Positions 24,800-35,643 of a stretch of 64,000 nt of DNA are shown here, one piece after another. The DNA comes from Lates calcarifer (lineage: Eukaryota; Chordata; Actinopteri; Centropomidae): assembly GCF_001640805.2 (NCBI RefSeq), contig NC_066853.1, positions 25,746,378 to 25,810,377 of the forward strand, in the 5' to 3' direction. How positions within the stretch are numbered: position 1 is the first letter of the stretch; every line of letters begins with the position of its first letter. The position numbers and the translations under genes were made by a program. The notes under the pieces are model-generated. The model ran no database searches and had not been told where the DNA came from. It saw only the letters and a program-made list of their open reading frames with translations.

Positions 24800-27178
24800 A
24801 ATTTTGGAGATATTACACAAGTGATCAAATGTCATTCATGTTATTCTTGAAACACAGATCACTGCCAAGAACAACATCAGAGATGACCTGTGGTTTTGGT
24901 GGAATATGGAATGTTATGTCTGGTAAATAAGATTTTACTATACAGATACAGACACTGCAGGTTAACACGGGATACAGAACCCAGACTTCTGCAGTTATTA
25001 CAGATACAGGAGGAGTCCAACTAAGTAACAGTTCGATGTTACACCCACCACAAAGCATGACACAAGAGTCTTTGCCAGTTTTAGACTGACTCAGTTGTCA
25101 TTTTCCCCTTCAGAGCCCACACTGTTTAAATAACAAATGCACTTGTACCCATCAGAGCATTCATGGGCATGTGGGTCTTAAACTGAGGTGAGGTCATGAG
25201 CACTGTTGGCACATTGCTATCTCAAGGCAGCAGAAAGCAACAGACCAACAAAAGGGCACTAGATCTACATAGGTGGGTGCACACACACAGGTAGACTGTT
25301 TGTACCACAGGGACACACAGCAACACACAAACATGAACGTCTCCTGCACATAAATGAGTACACATTACAGGACTTTGCAAGGAGGGATGCTGAACCTTGT
25401 ATGCTGATGCAATTGAACCCAAACAGACCAGCAGCAGCAGCAGAACATTGTGAGGAGAGGAGCAGAAGAAGCTGGAAATTCCTCCAGTGTAATAACAATC
25501 CACCAAGGTGCAAGCACACCTGGCTTTTAAAGGGAATGGGAGACGGTTCTCTGATTGGTTTATTGTATGTTACACCCAGAACACACCCATTATTAATTAT
25601 GAGACTAAGGTCATGTGCTTTAGACCATAAGATTAGCCTGGTAAAATGGAGCCCTGAGCCTTAAAACAGGCTGAAGGGCCAAGCTGAGAGCTGACTGTAT
25701 TAAAAGACCAGAGGAAAGTATTCTACTCTAGTAACTTTTTTCATATTCTAACAGACAGTAAATTTACATCTACCACACACCATTTCAGTCCATTCCAGTT
25801 CACAGCTGTAGACGCCAACTAGGAGAAATATAAAGTTTAGTTTAGGGCTAATGAAATTTATCTGGGCAGAGGAGAAGACCGAGAATAAATGAAGACTTTA
25901 CAGGTCATCCCATTCAGAATAATGTAACATGTTATGCGTTAACATGACAGAATGGAACTACAACCAGGCTTGACTGGTTGTGTGTTATGTGAGGTCTGTT
26001 AAATGGATTGGTGAGATTGGATGGTGTTGTGTGTGTAACTGTGTTACAGAAAAAGAAAAAAAAAGAAAAGAAGAAACGTGACAGTTTTAAATGTTCTATA
26101 TGTAACATTCAGAAAACCCTTAAGGTCATCTGCAACATCATGTGGTTAGTGTTCTGTAAGTAGACACAAGTAAGCATGCTGGGCGTTGGCCAGGGAAAGA
26201 AATTCAGCCTTGTACAGTGCCCTGGACTTATTCTGAGAGGACCAGTAAATACTCCTGACAGTCCACCAGCTCATCCATGTACCTGGTACTCCTGGTAGTC
26301 CCAGGACCAGTCCTCCTACAGGAGATTGAACGTGACTGACATCCTGTTGATAGATGTGGTAACTTAAATTACAATGGATATTCAAATTTTTGTCTGTACT
26401 CTCCAGTGCTGGCACAACACTAAAATGAAGTGTGGAGATAGGTCTGGCTATATGAGATTATCTTTTGTCTAATGTTTAAACAGTTCCTTTGGCAAAGTTT
26501 AAAGTTGAATCTAGCAAACTCTCATGACTCCTTCTGACCCGTAGTTAAATAAAGTCAATTCTCCTCCTCAAGTCTCCTTGAGCTCCCTTGTTATTGACAC
26601 TTGTATAATTTGGTCATATTCATGAGAAAAATCCAGTCATCGAGTTGAAAGGTCACCTGTACCTCTCTGTCTCTTACTGGTTTCTGTCAATCAGCCACAG
26701 TCATCTCCATCTTTTTGCTCTTGCTTCATAGCACTACTAAACTTCATATCAGACACTTGAATTTATATGAGGGGTTTAGTTGTGCATGACAACACGTGTA
26801 CAGGTTGAGCAGTATTTTTGTTTAAGCAGCACTGGAGGCTGTAGCAGTGCCACGTCCTTGGTGTCAGTCTGAGATGCTGTGGAAGGTTGTTGGAGCTACT
26901 AGTAGTAATAGTTACACTATAGATGTTTAGATCCACTCAGAAAGGATTGCATTATACATTAACAAACAATGAAAGTAAATAAATGGATACACTACTGTTA
27001 TGAGCTTGTTGTTTGCTTTCTTTCTGCCTGTGTTAGTGTGACTGATTGGTTGACAGTGTCAGGAAGTCTGCGTTGGGTGAGGTGTGGCTGTGAGCAGCTG
27101 CTGTTACTAAACTCAAGGTTGTTCCAGTTTCAATTACAGCTTCACGTGACTCTGTTTCCTTCTTCCTGTCCTTTACAG
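24800..27178. other. Intronic or intergenic DNA upstream of the melatonin receptor exon
   Basis: Nothing recognisable apart from short A-rich runs. I looked here for the receptor's first exon (a frame with TM1 of the type GNLLVI followed by a GT donor after a RNKKLRN-like segment) and did not find it. The last 20 bases form a good acceptor, TTCCTGTCCTTTACAG. Confidence 0.5.
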
Positions 27179-27297
27179 GAAACGTCTTTGTGGTGAGCCT
27201 GGCCTTCGCTGACTTGGTGGTTGCGTTCTACCCCTACCCTCTGGTGTTGTACGCCCTCTTCCATGACGGCTGGTCACTAGGTGAGACCCAGTGCAAG
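27179..27297 (+). CDS. mtnr1c: mtnr1c-like exon encoding TM2 and first extracellular loop
   Basis: The acceptor is CTTTACAG|GA, entered in phase 1 so that the split codon is GGA (Gly), as at the usual intron between the first and second melatonin receptor exons. The exon encodes [20 protein letters not shown] then [19 protein letters not shown] and ends AAG|GTGAGC, an excellent donor. The 119 nt leave phase 0. Confidence 0.88.
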
Positions 27298-29397
27298 GTG
27301 AGCCATGACTGTATATATAATGCTGACTTGGTTTTAAACAGTTTTTCTAACAACACTGACCCTATTTCTGCAGTACAGCTCAGGTCAAGTCAACTTTATT
27401 GACTGACAAGTAACATTCATGAGCCTCAAAGGGATTTACAATCTGAACAGACCTGCCCTCTGACCCTTAGTACAGATAATAGGGAGGAGGGTTAGTTCAG
27501 ATCCGTCTTCCAGAAGAGACAGACATTGTACAGAATAGACAGCAATAATAACATTAACAATAACAGTAAAATTACAATATGGTCACTGTCAGTGTTCATA
27601 CATTGACAGTTCATGATCTAGACACATCTCAAGGATAATTACAAGAAGCACCTCACTACAGTTTCAAGCCACTGCAAAAGGTCTGAATACTTTAGTGAAT
27701 AAATTTTTTAAACTTTTTTTTTTTTTTGCTAAATTTGCAAAAAAATCTGAAAAACATGTTTTCATTGTTGTCATTATGAGTTACTGAGTCTGTTGAGATT
27801 GATGGGCAAAAACCTACAACACTATGAAGGGGTCTGAATACGAATGTAGGAGGATTTCTTCCAACTCCCAAGTGCCAACAAAAGACCTGAGTCCCATGTC
27901 TTCCAGGATACACCCATGTTATTTTTTTGTTGTTGTTTTTCTGTTTTTTCCCAACTAAGATGGGCAGATGGGTCTTTGCCCACTTTGGATGGGGGAAAAA
28001 AATTAGGCTGAGTTCCACAACTTCTTTCATGTCTTCTTTGTCCTTCAGTGTTTTCAGTCATGCCTGCTGTGTGCGTTGCCCTTACCCCTTCTTGTTATTA
28101 AATCAGCCTTCAGTCAAGATCAGTTCAAGGTTTAATCTTAACTTCCCTTTTGAGAGCCATAAGAGCTTGTATGATGTTTCTCAGCTCTAATGCTATTCTC
28201 AGCTTGTTGGTAATTTCAACCAAGTCTGCCTTGACTTGGTTAAGTAAAAATCTGGAAATATGTCTCTGTGGACTGACCTCTTGGCTTGCTGCTCAGCTCC
28301 TTTTGTTTTTATGGCTACGGGTGCAGAGAACTTATTCTGCACTCCTTTTCACTCTCATCTATCTGCAGTGTTGGGAAAACTACTTTGAACATTTAGCTCA
28401 TGAAGCTACAAGCTGGTGGTTTACTGGAAATGAATAAGCGACAGCAACACTTCATTTTTATTATGAGTTGCAAGCCACACTACAAGCTACTCACAAAAAG
28501 CAGTTTAATACCCTGGAGCTATTTCTCATCAAGGGACGACTACTATTAATTAGTATAATAAACAAGTGCTGTCCTCATTTTGTGGTGTAATTTACTGCTA
28601 CACTGAGCTGTCATTTCTCTTTCTCTCCCTCTCTCTCTTTGTCTCAGGTGAGTGGTTTTCTGATGGGCTTGAGCGTCATTGGCTCCATCTTCAACATAAC
28701 AGGCATTGCCATCAACCGTTACTGTTACATCTGCCACAGCTTCAGCTACGACAAGTTGTACAGCTACCGCAACACACTGCTGCTGGTGGCTCTCATCTGG
28801 CTGCTCACTGTCGTAGCCATCGTGCCCAACTTCTTCGTCGGCTCGCTGCAATACGACCCACGCATCTACTCATGCACATTTGCACAGACAGTCAGTACGT
28901 CCTACACCATCACAGTGGTGGTCATCCATTTCTTTGTGCCCATCGCCGTGGTCACCTTCTGCTACCTGCGTATCTGGATCCTGGTCATCCAGGTGAGGCG
29001 GAAGGTAAAATCAGAGGTCCGCCCTCGCATCAAGCCCAGTGACCTGAGGAACTTCATCACCATGTTTGTGGTGTTCGTGCTGTTTGCAATTTGCTGGGCG
29101 CCACTCAACTTCATTGGGCTCGCTGTTGCTATCAACCCTGAGGCAGTGGCGCCTCGCATCCCAGAGTGGCTCTTTGTGGTCAGCTACTTCATGGCTTACT
29201 TCAACAGTTGCCTTAATGCCATCATCTATGGCCTGCTGAACCAGAACTTCCGCAGAGAGTACAAGCGGATCATTATGTCTGTGTGGATGCCACACCTCTT
29301 CTTCCAAGAGACATCGCGGGGGGGCACTGAGGGCATGAAGAGTAAACCCTCACCAGCACTCAACAACAACGAGCAAGTGAAAGGAGAAACTCTGTGA
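27179..29397 (+). CDS. mtnr1c: Melatonin receptor, Mel1c-like (first exon outside window)
   Basis: This is a class A GPCR for melatonin, in the plasma membrane and known to couple to Gi. Two exons encode TM2 to the C-terminus (288 residues): 27179-27297 and 28648-29397. Family hallmarks are seen directly: NRYCYICHS after TM3 in place of a DRY motif, [12 protein letters not shown] in TM7 in place of NPxx[14 protein letters not shown] in the second extracellular loop, and Cys residues in QCK and YSC for the disulfide. The tail [20 protein letters not shown] and [11 protein letters not shown], with no Cys after helix 8, fits Mel1c better than MT1 or Mel1b; that subtype call comes from remembered family patterns. 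The N-terminus and TM1 (about 65-70 residues) must lie on an exon upstream, which I could not find in the window. The gene contains an intron after TM3's QCK that most melatonin receptor genes are thought to lack. No lesions were seen. Confidence 0.85.
27385..27480 (+). repeat. Interspersed repeat fragment in receptor intron
   Basis: GTCAAGTCAACTTTATTGACTG...CCTCAAAGGGATTTACAATCTGAACAGAC is of the same general kind as the TTCAATTCAATT repeats at 10084 and 39953: a T-rich run, then a CTCAARG..C/A TTTAYA word. The similarity is looser than between those two. Confidence 0.4.
27671..27845. repeat. Interspersed repeat in receptor intron with repeated GGTCTGAATAC ends
   Basis: GGTCTGAATAC occurs at both 27680-27690 and 27831-27841 in direct orientation. 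Between them lie AATTTGCAAAAAAATCTGAAAAACATG and TTGTCATTATGAGTTACTGAGT. Sequences with these words are common in fish genomes, probably from a DNA transposon. I cannot name the element with certainty. Confidence 0.5.
28648..29397 (+). CDS. mtnr1c: mtnr1c-like terminal coding exon, TM3 to C-terminus
   Basis: The acceptor is TTTGTCTCAG|GTGAGTGG, preceded by a long pyrimidine run. The exon encodes [20 protein letters not shown] through to the C-terminal VKGETL and stops with TGA at 29395-29397. It contains TM3-TM7 uninterrupted, with ICL3 ([16 protein letters not shown]), TM6 [14 protein letters not shown] and TM7 [10 protein letters not shown]. Confidence 0.93.
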   Translation: MSGFLMGLSVIGSIFNITGIAINRYCYICHSFSYDKLYSYRNTLLLVALIWLLTVVAIVPNFFVGSLQYDPRIYSCTFAQTVSTSYTITVVVIHFFVPIAVVTFCYLRIWILVIQVRRKVKSEVRPRIKPSDLRNFITMFVVFVLFAICWAPLNFIGLAVAINPEAVAPRIPEWLFVVSYFMAYFNSCLNAIIYGLLNQNFRREYKRIIMSVWMPHLFFQETSRGGTEGMKSKPSPALNNNEQVKGETL

Positions 29398-29570
29398 TAC
29401 TGTTTTCCTCCTCTTTATCTCCTTGTTCCTCCTCTTCTGTGTTCACTTGTGCAGTGCCATTGATCAAACTCTAATCTCTGCTGTGCCAAAGCAACGAACT
29501 CTGGAAATACAGATAGAGTGACCAACAGTGAGTGTGTCTGAGATTAAAATAAAAAACAGAGTTTTCTCTC
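29398..29570 (+). other. mtnr1c-like 3' UTR with candidate polyadenylation signal
   Basis: The first AATAAA after the stop is at 29548-29553, in AGATTAAAATAAAAAACAG. This would give a 3' UTR of about 170 nt. A longer UTR cannot be excluded. Confidence 0.45.
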
Positions 29571-30322
29571 CTAAGAGGTTTCTCTATAGACATATTGACT
29601 ACAATAGCTGTGTTATCCATTCTTTAAGAGTGCCATTCATAAAACCTAAGGCTCATCAGTTTCGGTTTGTACTGATTTTGTCTGAAGAACATTATTTTAA
29701 AATAGGAGATGAGTTTAAATTGATTTTCACCTTGATTTTATACCAAACCCACTGCTCAGCTTAGTTTTCAAACACCACAAACAGTAAATACATTTCCACT
29801 GATGAAACATAAATTAGCAATAGTATGCTGCAAAAGAAAAACAAAATGAAATTTCCACCCTGACAGCTGTTGCCCAGATGATGACCTCTGATGAATCTTC
29901 CCATTTAAAATTTCACTGTGAAGATAGAATTTAATTTACTGAGCACATTCAAATTAGCCAAAGGATACTCACCCCCTATGAATACAGTCCATATTCCATT
30001 GTTTGCACAGGATTCTGCAGCATGCTTTACATTCAGTGTCAGCATTCAGTAACAGTGTAAGACACTGACCTTTATGTAGCAAGAGTAAAGGTATGACGGT
30101 GAAGGTGGTGGATGGGCATGTAGCATATATGACTGCAGGTCAGACATGCCAGTATTTTTAAAAATACATAGAAAAAATACATTGAAATCTAATTCAATAA
30201 TTTGTGGTGTAGCAGAATTGTCTCTAGTGGGGCTTGGATGCTGACCTTTCCTTTGGTGCTCTTTTCAGGATAAAATTTTTAGTTGCACTCCTGCCGAGAC
30301 TCAACCTTGTCAGTATCACCCA
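29571..30322. other. Intergenic region with nothing recognised
   Basis: AT-rich sequence downstream of the receptor. No frame resembles a known protein. Confidence 0.5.
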
Positions 30323-30801
30323 GTTTCACCCAAATAGTTCCAGGAACTAAGGGACCTCAGAAACAAAACTCTGAAACTTTATCAGGAACTAAAGCCTCTT
30401 GTACTCTCTGTGTGCGTTTGTACCACCTCTGAAAAAACTGTGAAGATTCAGCAAATTAATCTGACAGATTAAACAAACAACAGTGTTGTTGTCATGTTTG
30501 AAGCAGTTTCCACAAATGACTGAAAACCTCAAATCAACATTGAGTGACAATCTGCTCAGTGTTTTTGTGGTTATTTCTGTTTCTAAATGTCAGATTGTGT
30601 TTTTACTGAACATGATATTCAGTGCTGGAGACTCTGCCCTAATAGTTTGTGGGTCATTTAAAGGTACTACCTCGGGTGCAGGGCTCTTGGTGGGACCAGG
30701 AATAAGACTTAGATTCTGATTCCTCTGGACAAAATGTAGGAAAGGTTCCTGAGGTCCTAAAAAGGTTCTTGGGTTCCTGGAAAAGTTCCATGGGTGGAAA
30801 C
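30323..30801. mobile_element. Inverted-repeat element, MITE-like
   Basis: The left arm begins GTTTCACCC at 30323 and contains TTCCAGGAAC and GGACCTCAG. The right arm read in reverse from 30801 begins GTTTCCACCC and contains TTCCAGGAAC and AGGACCTCAGGAA in the same order. The arms (about 45-58 bp) are imperfect and enclose roughly 380 bp with no coding sequence. This fits a non-autonomous DNA transposon. No clear target-site duplication was seen. Confidence 0.6.
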
Positions 30802-31577
30802 TAGCTCCATGTCCCTTTCTCCAACACTTGTAAAGTGGGTGAAATGAACATTGCAGTCTCTTTGTGCTATAAATTTTGCATCATTGATTTTTATCATCTG
30901 ATTTTCACAGTTTTTTAGTTTTCAAAAATAATTCATTATAACTTCCATGTTTTAAAAAAAACAAGAAAACCAAAATTGATGAGCCCTAAAAATGTATCAT
31001 AACTTATTAATGTATCATGTTTTGTACACTTCAGGGTGCCTGCCTCCTCTACTGTTCAGGCAATATGTATTTGAAAGGGGAGGCACCAAGAGATTAGTAA
31101 TTTTAGTGTATTACATCATGAAATCCATGATGGTTGTCTGAAAGTCCAAACAGTGGCTTCATTATCCTTCTGGATTTCTGTACTGTATTAGTAATGTACT
31201 ACTGTGCTAAGTGTTTTGGCGCACCAAATGTTTTTAATGGTATACTGTATATCAGTAATTATTGTATCTTTGATTTTTAACAGAAAAACAATTCAATTAT
31301 TTTTCTCATATTTTTTTTATGATAACCATTGGTAAATGCACTACAGCATGATGAATCCCTAACAGATGTCTTTCACTTTGTTACTGGTGGATGCCTCAAA
31401 TTTCTAATGGACATTTCTATGGTTTGTCAAAGGTGCCTGATTTATTGTCCATCGCCTCAAAATGAAAATTCTACCAAAAACAACAAACCATGCTGACAGA
31501 AGGCTATGGTAGGGTTACAGGTATAATATTATAAATCTCTTTTACCAATGTCACTCATCAGCTGATAGGGTAGTGTC

Positions 31578-32270
31578 AAGGTGTGTTCACACTGAATGGG
31601 AAGTTAAATTTAGAGGTTGCATATCTACATATGACGTCTAAGCAAAGACATGTCTGGACATGAATAAGACTTCATGACAGTATGAAGACACACACATACA
31701 CACACACAATGGATCTTTATGTCTTTACACAATTTCTTCACAGGTTAAAATTTGGCATCTTAATTATGTTAAATTCATTTTCTGTGTCAGTAGGAGCAGC
31801 CACTTTCTCCATGTTTTAGGGGGAGATCAGTGCAGTGAGATGACTTCTTTGTGCTTTTGTTGAATTTTAATGTCATATCATAACACTGAATTACTGCCCT
31901 CCATTACTGCCCCTTTCTCTATTCCAACTACTTCTACTACAGATTTGACAATTCATGGTAAAACATCACAGCATATCACAGTGAGAGGCCATTTGACCAC
32001 AAGACAAAGTCTAGGTCAATCCTTACATTCAAATTATAAATCAAATTCACTGTAATTCAGATGTCAGATCTCAACAGGTTATGAAGAAAGAGCTTCACAT
32101 GCAGAGACATAAATAATCTTCCATTCTAACTGTTAAGATATGATTATGCATAAATTGCTAGCTAGCTAACAGCTAGCACCTGTGCAGTCAGTGCAGTGTC
32201 TGTATGGAGCAAATAAACACTGCACACAAGACAAAAATTAGCTCCTGGATTTGGTCTGAACACACCTTTA
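31578..32270. mobile_element. Possible non-autonomous DNA transposon with GGTGTGTTCA ends
   Basis: The left end AAGGTGTGTTCACACTGA (31578-31595) is matched by the right end, which reads TAAAGGTGTGTTCAGACCAA in reverse from 32270. The roughly 690-bp interior has no transposase similarity and includes a GCTAGCTAGCTAACAGCTAGC palindrome near 32157-32177. The terminal repeats are short and diverged, so the boundaries are tentative. Confidence 0.45.
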
Positions 32271-35040
32271 GTCGTCAGACAGATGCAGTACTATACAAAG
32301 AGTATTAGTTAGAATATTTAGTTGTGTAAACCTCCTATAAAGTCATAACACAAAAAAGGTATATAAAAGCACAATTATCTCTGAAGCCCGGGTGACAGTG
32401 TACTTATGCAGTTTACAGGTTTAAATCTTAGTAAAGTTTTAATCTTAGTAATGATAAGAAATCGCCACTTTCTCTATGCATTTCATATTTCATATCACAA
32501 GCAGAGAACATGACAGCAAAAGAAGCTTACTCAGCACTTGTGAATAATGCTACTACTGTTTTTATCCAGTCTATCTTAGTAAAAAAAAACATGTGAATCA
32601 GTGGGTACAGGCTGATCTGCAGGCTTGTCATGCTGTTTTCCAGGTTGGTAAAAAATGTGCATGAGTTTTTTGACTGAGCTGTTCTCTTTGAATTATCTTT
32701 TATTAATTCTTCTTCTGCTTTGGGTTGGATGATTCTGGCTCGGGGTTGAATGAAAACTGTGAAAATCTGCTGCTGAAAAGAACAAGATAATGATGATTAT
32801 GATGAAACAGTAATTATGATGATGATGAACTGGTAGGACCTGATGTTGCATATCAAATATGTCTGCTGTAAATGCAATGATTAAAAAATGAAAAGGATGT
32901 TGTATTGTTTTTGAAGGAGCACTAAGCAATTTTCTTATGGATTTTCTTTTGACTGTACTGACACATAAACATATAATCATCCCAGACAACAATAATCCCA
33001 CAGGACTTAAAGGACTGCTGTGTCATACAGCCCATGTGTGACAGGTCCAGTTCAAGGACATTTTGTACAATCTCAAAAAAATAACTGGGGCTTTTATTTA
33101 CCTCATCTGTGGAGAGAAGCAGATCTTTATTTGAAACTGGCCATTATTTTTAATTCCCCTTGAGTTATTTGATAACTCACTAAGACTTCCTGTTTTCTGA
33201 TTTGCTTCTGTTTTAAGGTAGTATCGATCCAAACTCAACGTCTCCTTTATGTTTATCTGTTGTCTTGATAAATTCATTGTAATGAACATCTTTACAGCTC
33301 TAACTCCATAAGTAAATCAACAGAGTCCATCAAACTCAGAACTCAGTACTGTCAATGCTGTTCCTTCCATTTTGACATTTCCATCACTGTTAAGTTGTTA
33401 ATGTCAATGTCATTTAATCATTCCTGCAAATATTTCTCGTATTTCTAATCTTCAAGTGTCTTTTTCTTGGTGGGCTTTTAATTTGAAATATCTGCAGGAA
33501 GTGTTCAACCTTATTGATAGTAACTTAAAAATGATAGTATAAGTAGAAGGAATTGTTATTCATTAGTCACTTCCTTCAATGATTCTGTGAGCAGTGTGAT
33601 ACTAAAATGACTCTTTTTTGTCATGTTAATGTAGATAATGCTGAGTAGAGCTATTTTTAGCACTGGTGATTCAAATCTCCTCAGTATCTTTTTATTATTA
33701 GTGACCTGTCTTCATCTGCTTGTGCTGCCTGTTATTTGGGGAATCCTGGTACGGTTAGATATCGTGAATGTTTACAGCGTCATGGATGAAATGTTTTCAT
33801 TTTGTTTATTTGTTACTAGAATATCTCAAGATCCTAATTAAAGTGAGATTCAGTGGAAGGAAGGCCAAGGGACCAGTCATGAGTTCTGGATGTGAATCAG
33901 GATCCAGGTTCAGATTAACTGTTTTTTAAGGTTTTCTTAACACTGCGAGATAAACACTGCATGTGGAGAAAAAAAAAACTGTGACACTGATCCTATTATT
34001 GTGTATCTCTGTTCATATAACACAGGATGCAGCCTTGATGGAGGTGCTCTCTGTGCAGTGAGTGGTTGGAAAGATTCCAAACAGTCAACAATTCTCAAAT
34101 CAGAATTTTTCACAAGGCAGAGGGGAGTACAGACTCATGTTTACCTGCATACTGAGCCACAGTGTGGTGTCAGACTCCACTTTGTTTAATGGTTCAAATG
34201 TATATTCACATTAAGAATCTTCAATACCTCAGCTTGCAATGTATATTTTTGTACTGTAGCTTAATTTATGGAAAATTGCAGTGACGGTGTGAGTGGTGTG
34301 CTACAGAGCAACTTGTTCAGACGACTGTTACTGGAAATCTGACCTTTAGTTTTTCCTGTACAAACTGTGCAGACAGCAGGCCAGTGGAGCTAGAAGGAGC
34401 TCCTAACAGCACCTGTTAAATAAAATAAGCTCATTCTCAACCTGAAAAACACTCTCTACTATCTATCTACTGTTAATATCTATTATATAAAACATTATTG
34501 ATGAGTAAATATTATCACATTGTGTTTATTTCATTGGCCTAAATTGCTTAGTGGTCCTTTAAGTGGGAAAAAGAAAACAGATACAAGATATGTTGTATGT
34601 ATTACTGTGACAAAAGTATATGATGGAAACATGATTTATAAGTTTGCCACTGTAAAAAGTTAAAATGTCAATAAAACATTATTTAAATTTTCTCAACTTG
34701 TTTTTGTTTGCTTCTTGCAAACAATCATATCTGTTCAAATCTGCTACACACAGGGATAAAACTGTCATTTTCTCTTTATTATTACTGTTACAAAGTCATT
34801 TATGGGTACTTATTTTTTTTGTATAGTATTATACATAGTAAGTAATATTCATCTCAGGTATTTTACTTGCTACATTTAGATAAAATCATAAACACACTCT
34901 TGCTCATGGTCCAACAAAATGCACAACTTTGCAACAAAAAGAATGACATGGTTAACATTAGCATTACTTTGGCTTAAAGGAGAAAATAAGGTTACATCCA
35001 CCTAAATTAATCACAGATTTAATGCATCACCCAGCAATTA
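32271..35040. other. Intergenic region with nothing recognised
   Basis: Very AT-rich sequence. Frames are short and no protein similarity was seen. Confidence 0.5.
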
Positions 35041-35643
35041 TACTGTGTGATCCACATCAAACACACCAGCATGTTGGTCTCAGGCTGCTGTGAAATGCTA
35101 AATGCTAAAATGCTCATGCTGAATACTCAGCATCTGTGGGATGATCCAGAACAAGTCAGATGCATGGAGGTCCAGTCCCACAACCCACGGGACCCAAAGG
35201 ATCTGCTGCCAATGTCTCAATTCCAGACACTACAGGAGATCTTCAGAGATCCCATGTGCAAACCCCAACAGGTCAGAGCTGTTTTGCCAGTATGAGGGGG
35301 ACCTATGCAATATTAGGAAGGTCCCACAGGCACTGAATCAGATTGAAACCCAGGTCAACAGCTTTGGCTCTTTGTCATGTTTCTGGAGACATTTCTGAGC
35401 AGGTTTTGTGGTGTGGTGGGAACATTATCCTGCTGGAGGAGGCCCCTGACATTAGGGAGTGTTGTTGCCATTGGAGGGGTGTGTGCTTGGTTTGTGACAA
35501 CATTTAGGTGGGTGGTACGTAACAAAGTAACGTCCAAATGAATGTCAGGACCAAAGGTTCCTCAGCAGAACATTGTTATAACCAGATGATCGATGTTATT
35601 CACTTCATCCACCAGTAAACATAATGTTATGGCTGATCAGTGT
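35041..35643. mobile_element. Rearranged Tc1-like transposase remnant
   Basis: The + strand at 35130-35310 encodes a decayed Tc1 transposase C-terminus: LWDDPEQVRCMEVQSHNPRD, then LKDLL-like and QVRAVLPV...GGP.QY-like blocks. The minus strand at 35537-35355 encodes an internal DDE-domain piece (MDVTLLRTTHLNVV, then GLLQQDNVP around the second catalytic Asp). The terminal repeat ATAATGTTATGGCTGATCAGTGTA ends at 35643. The two coding pieces are in opposite orientations, so an inversion or two nested copies must be assumed. No active transposase is possible. Confidence 0.75.
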
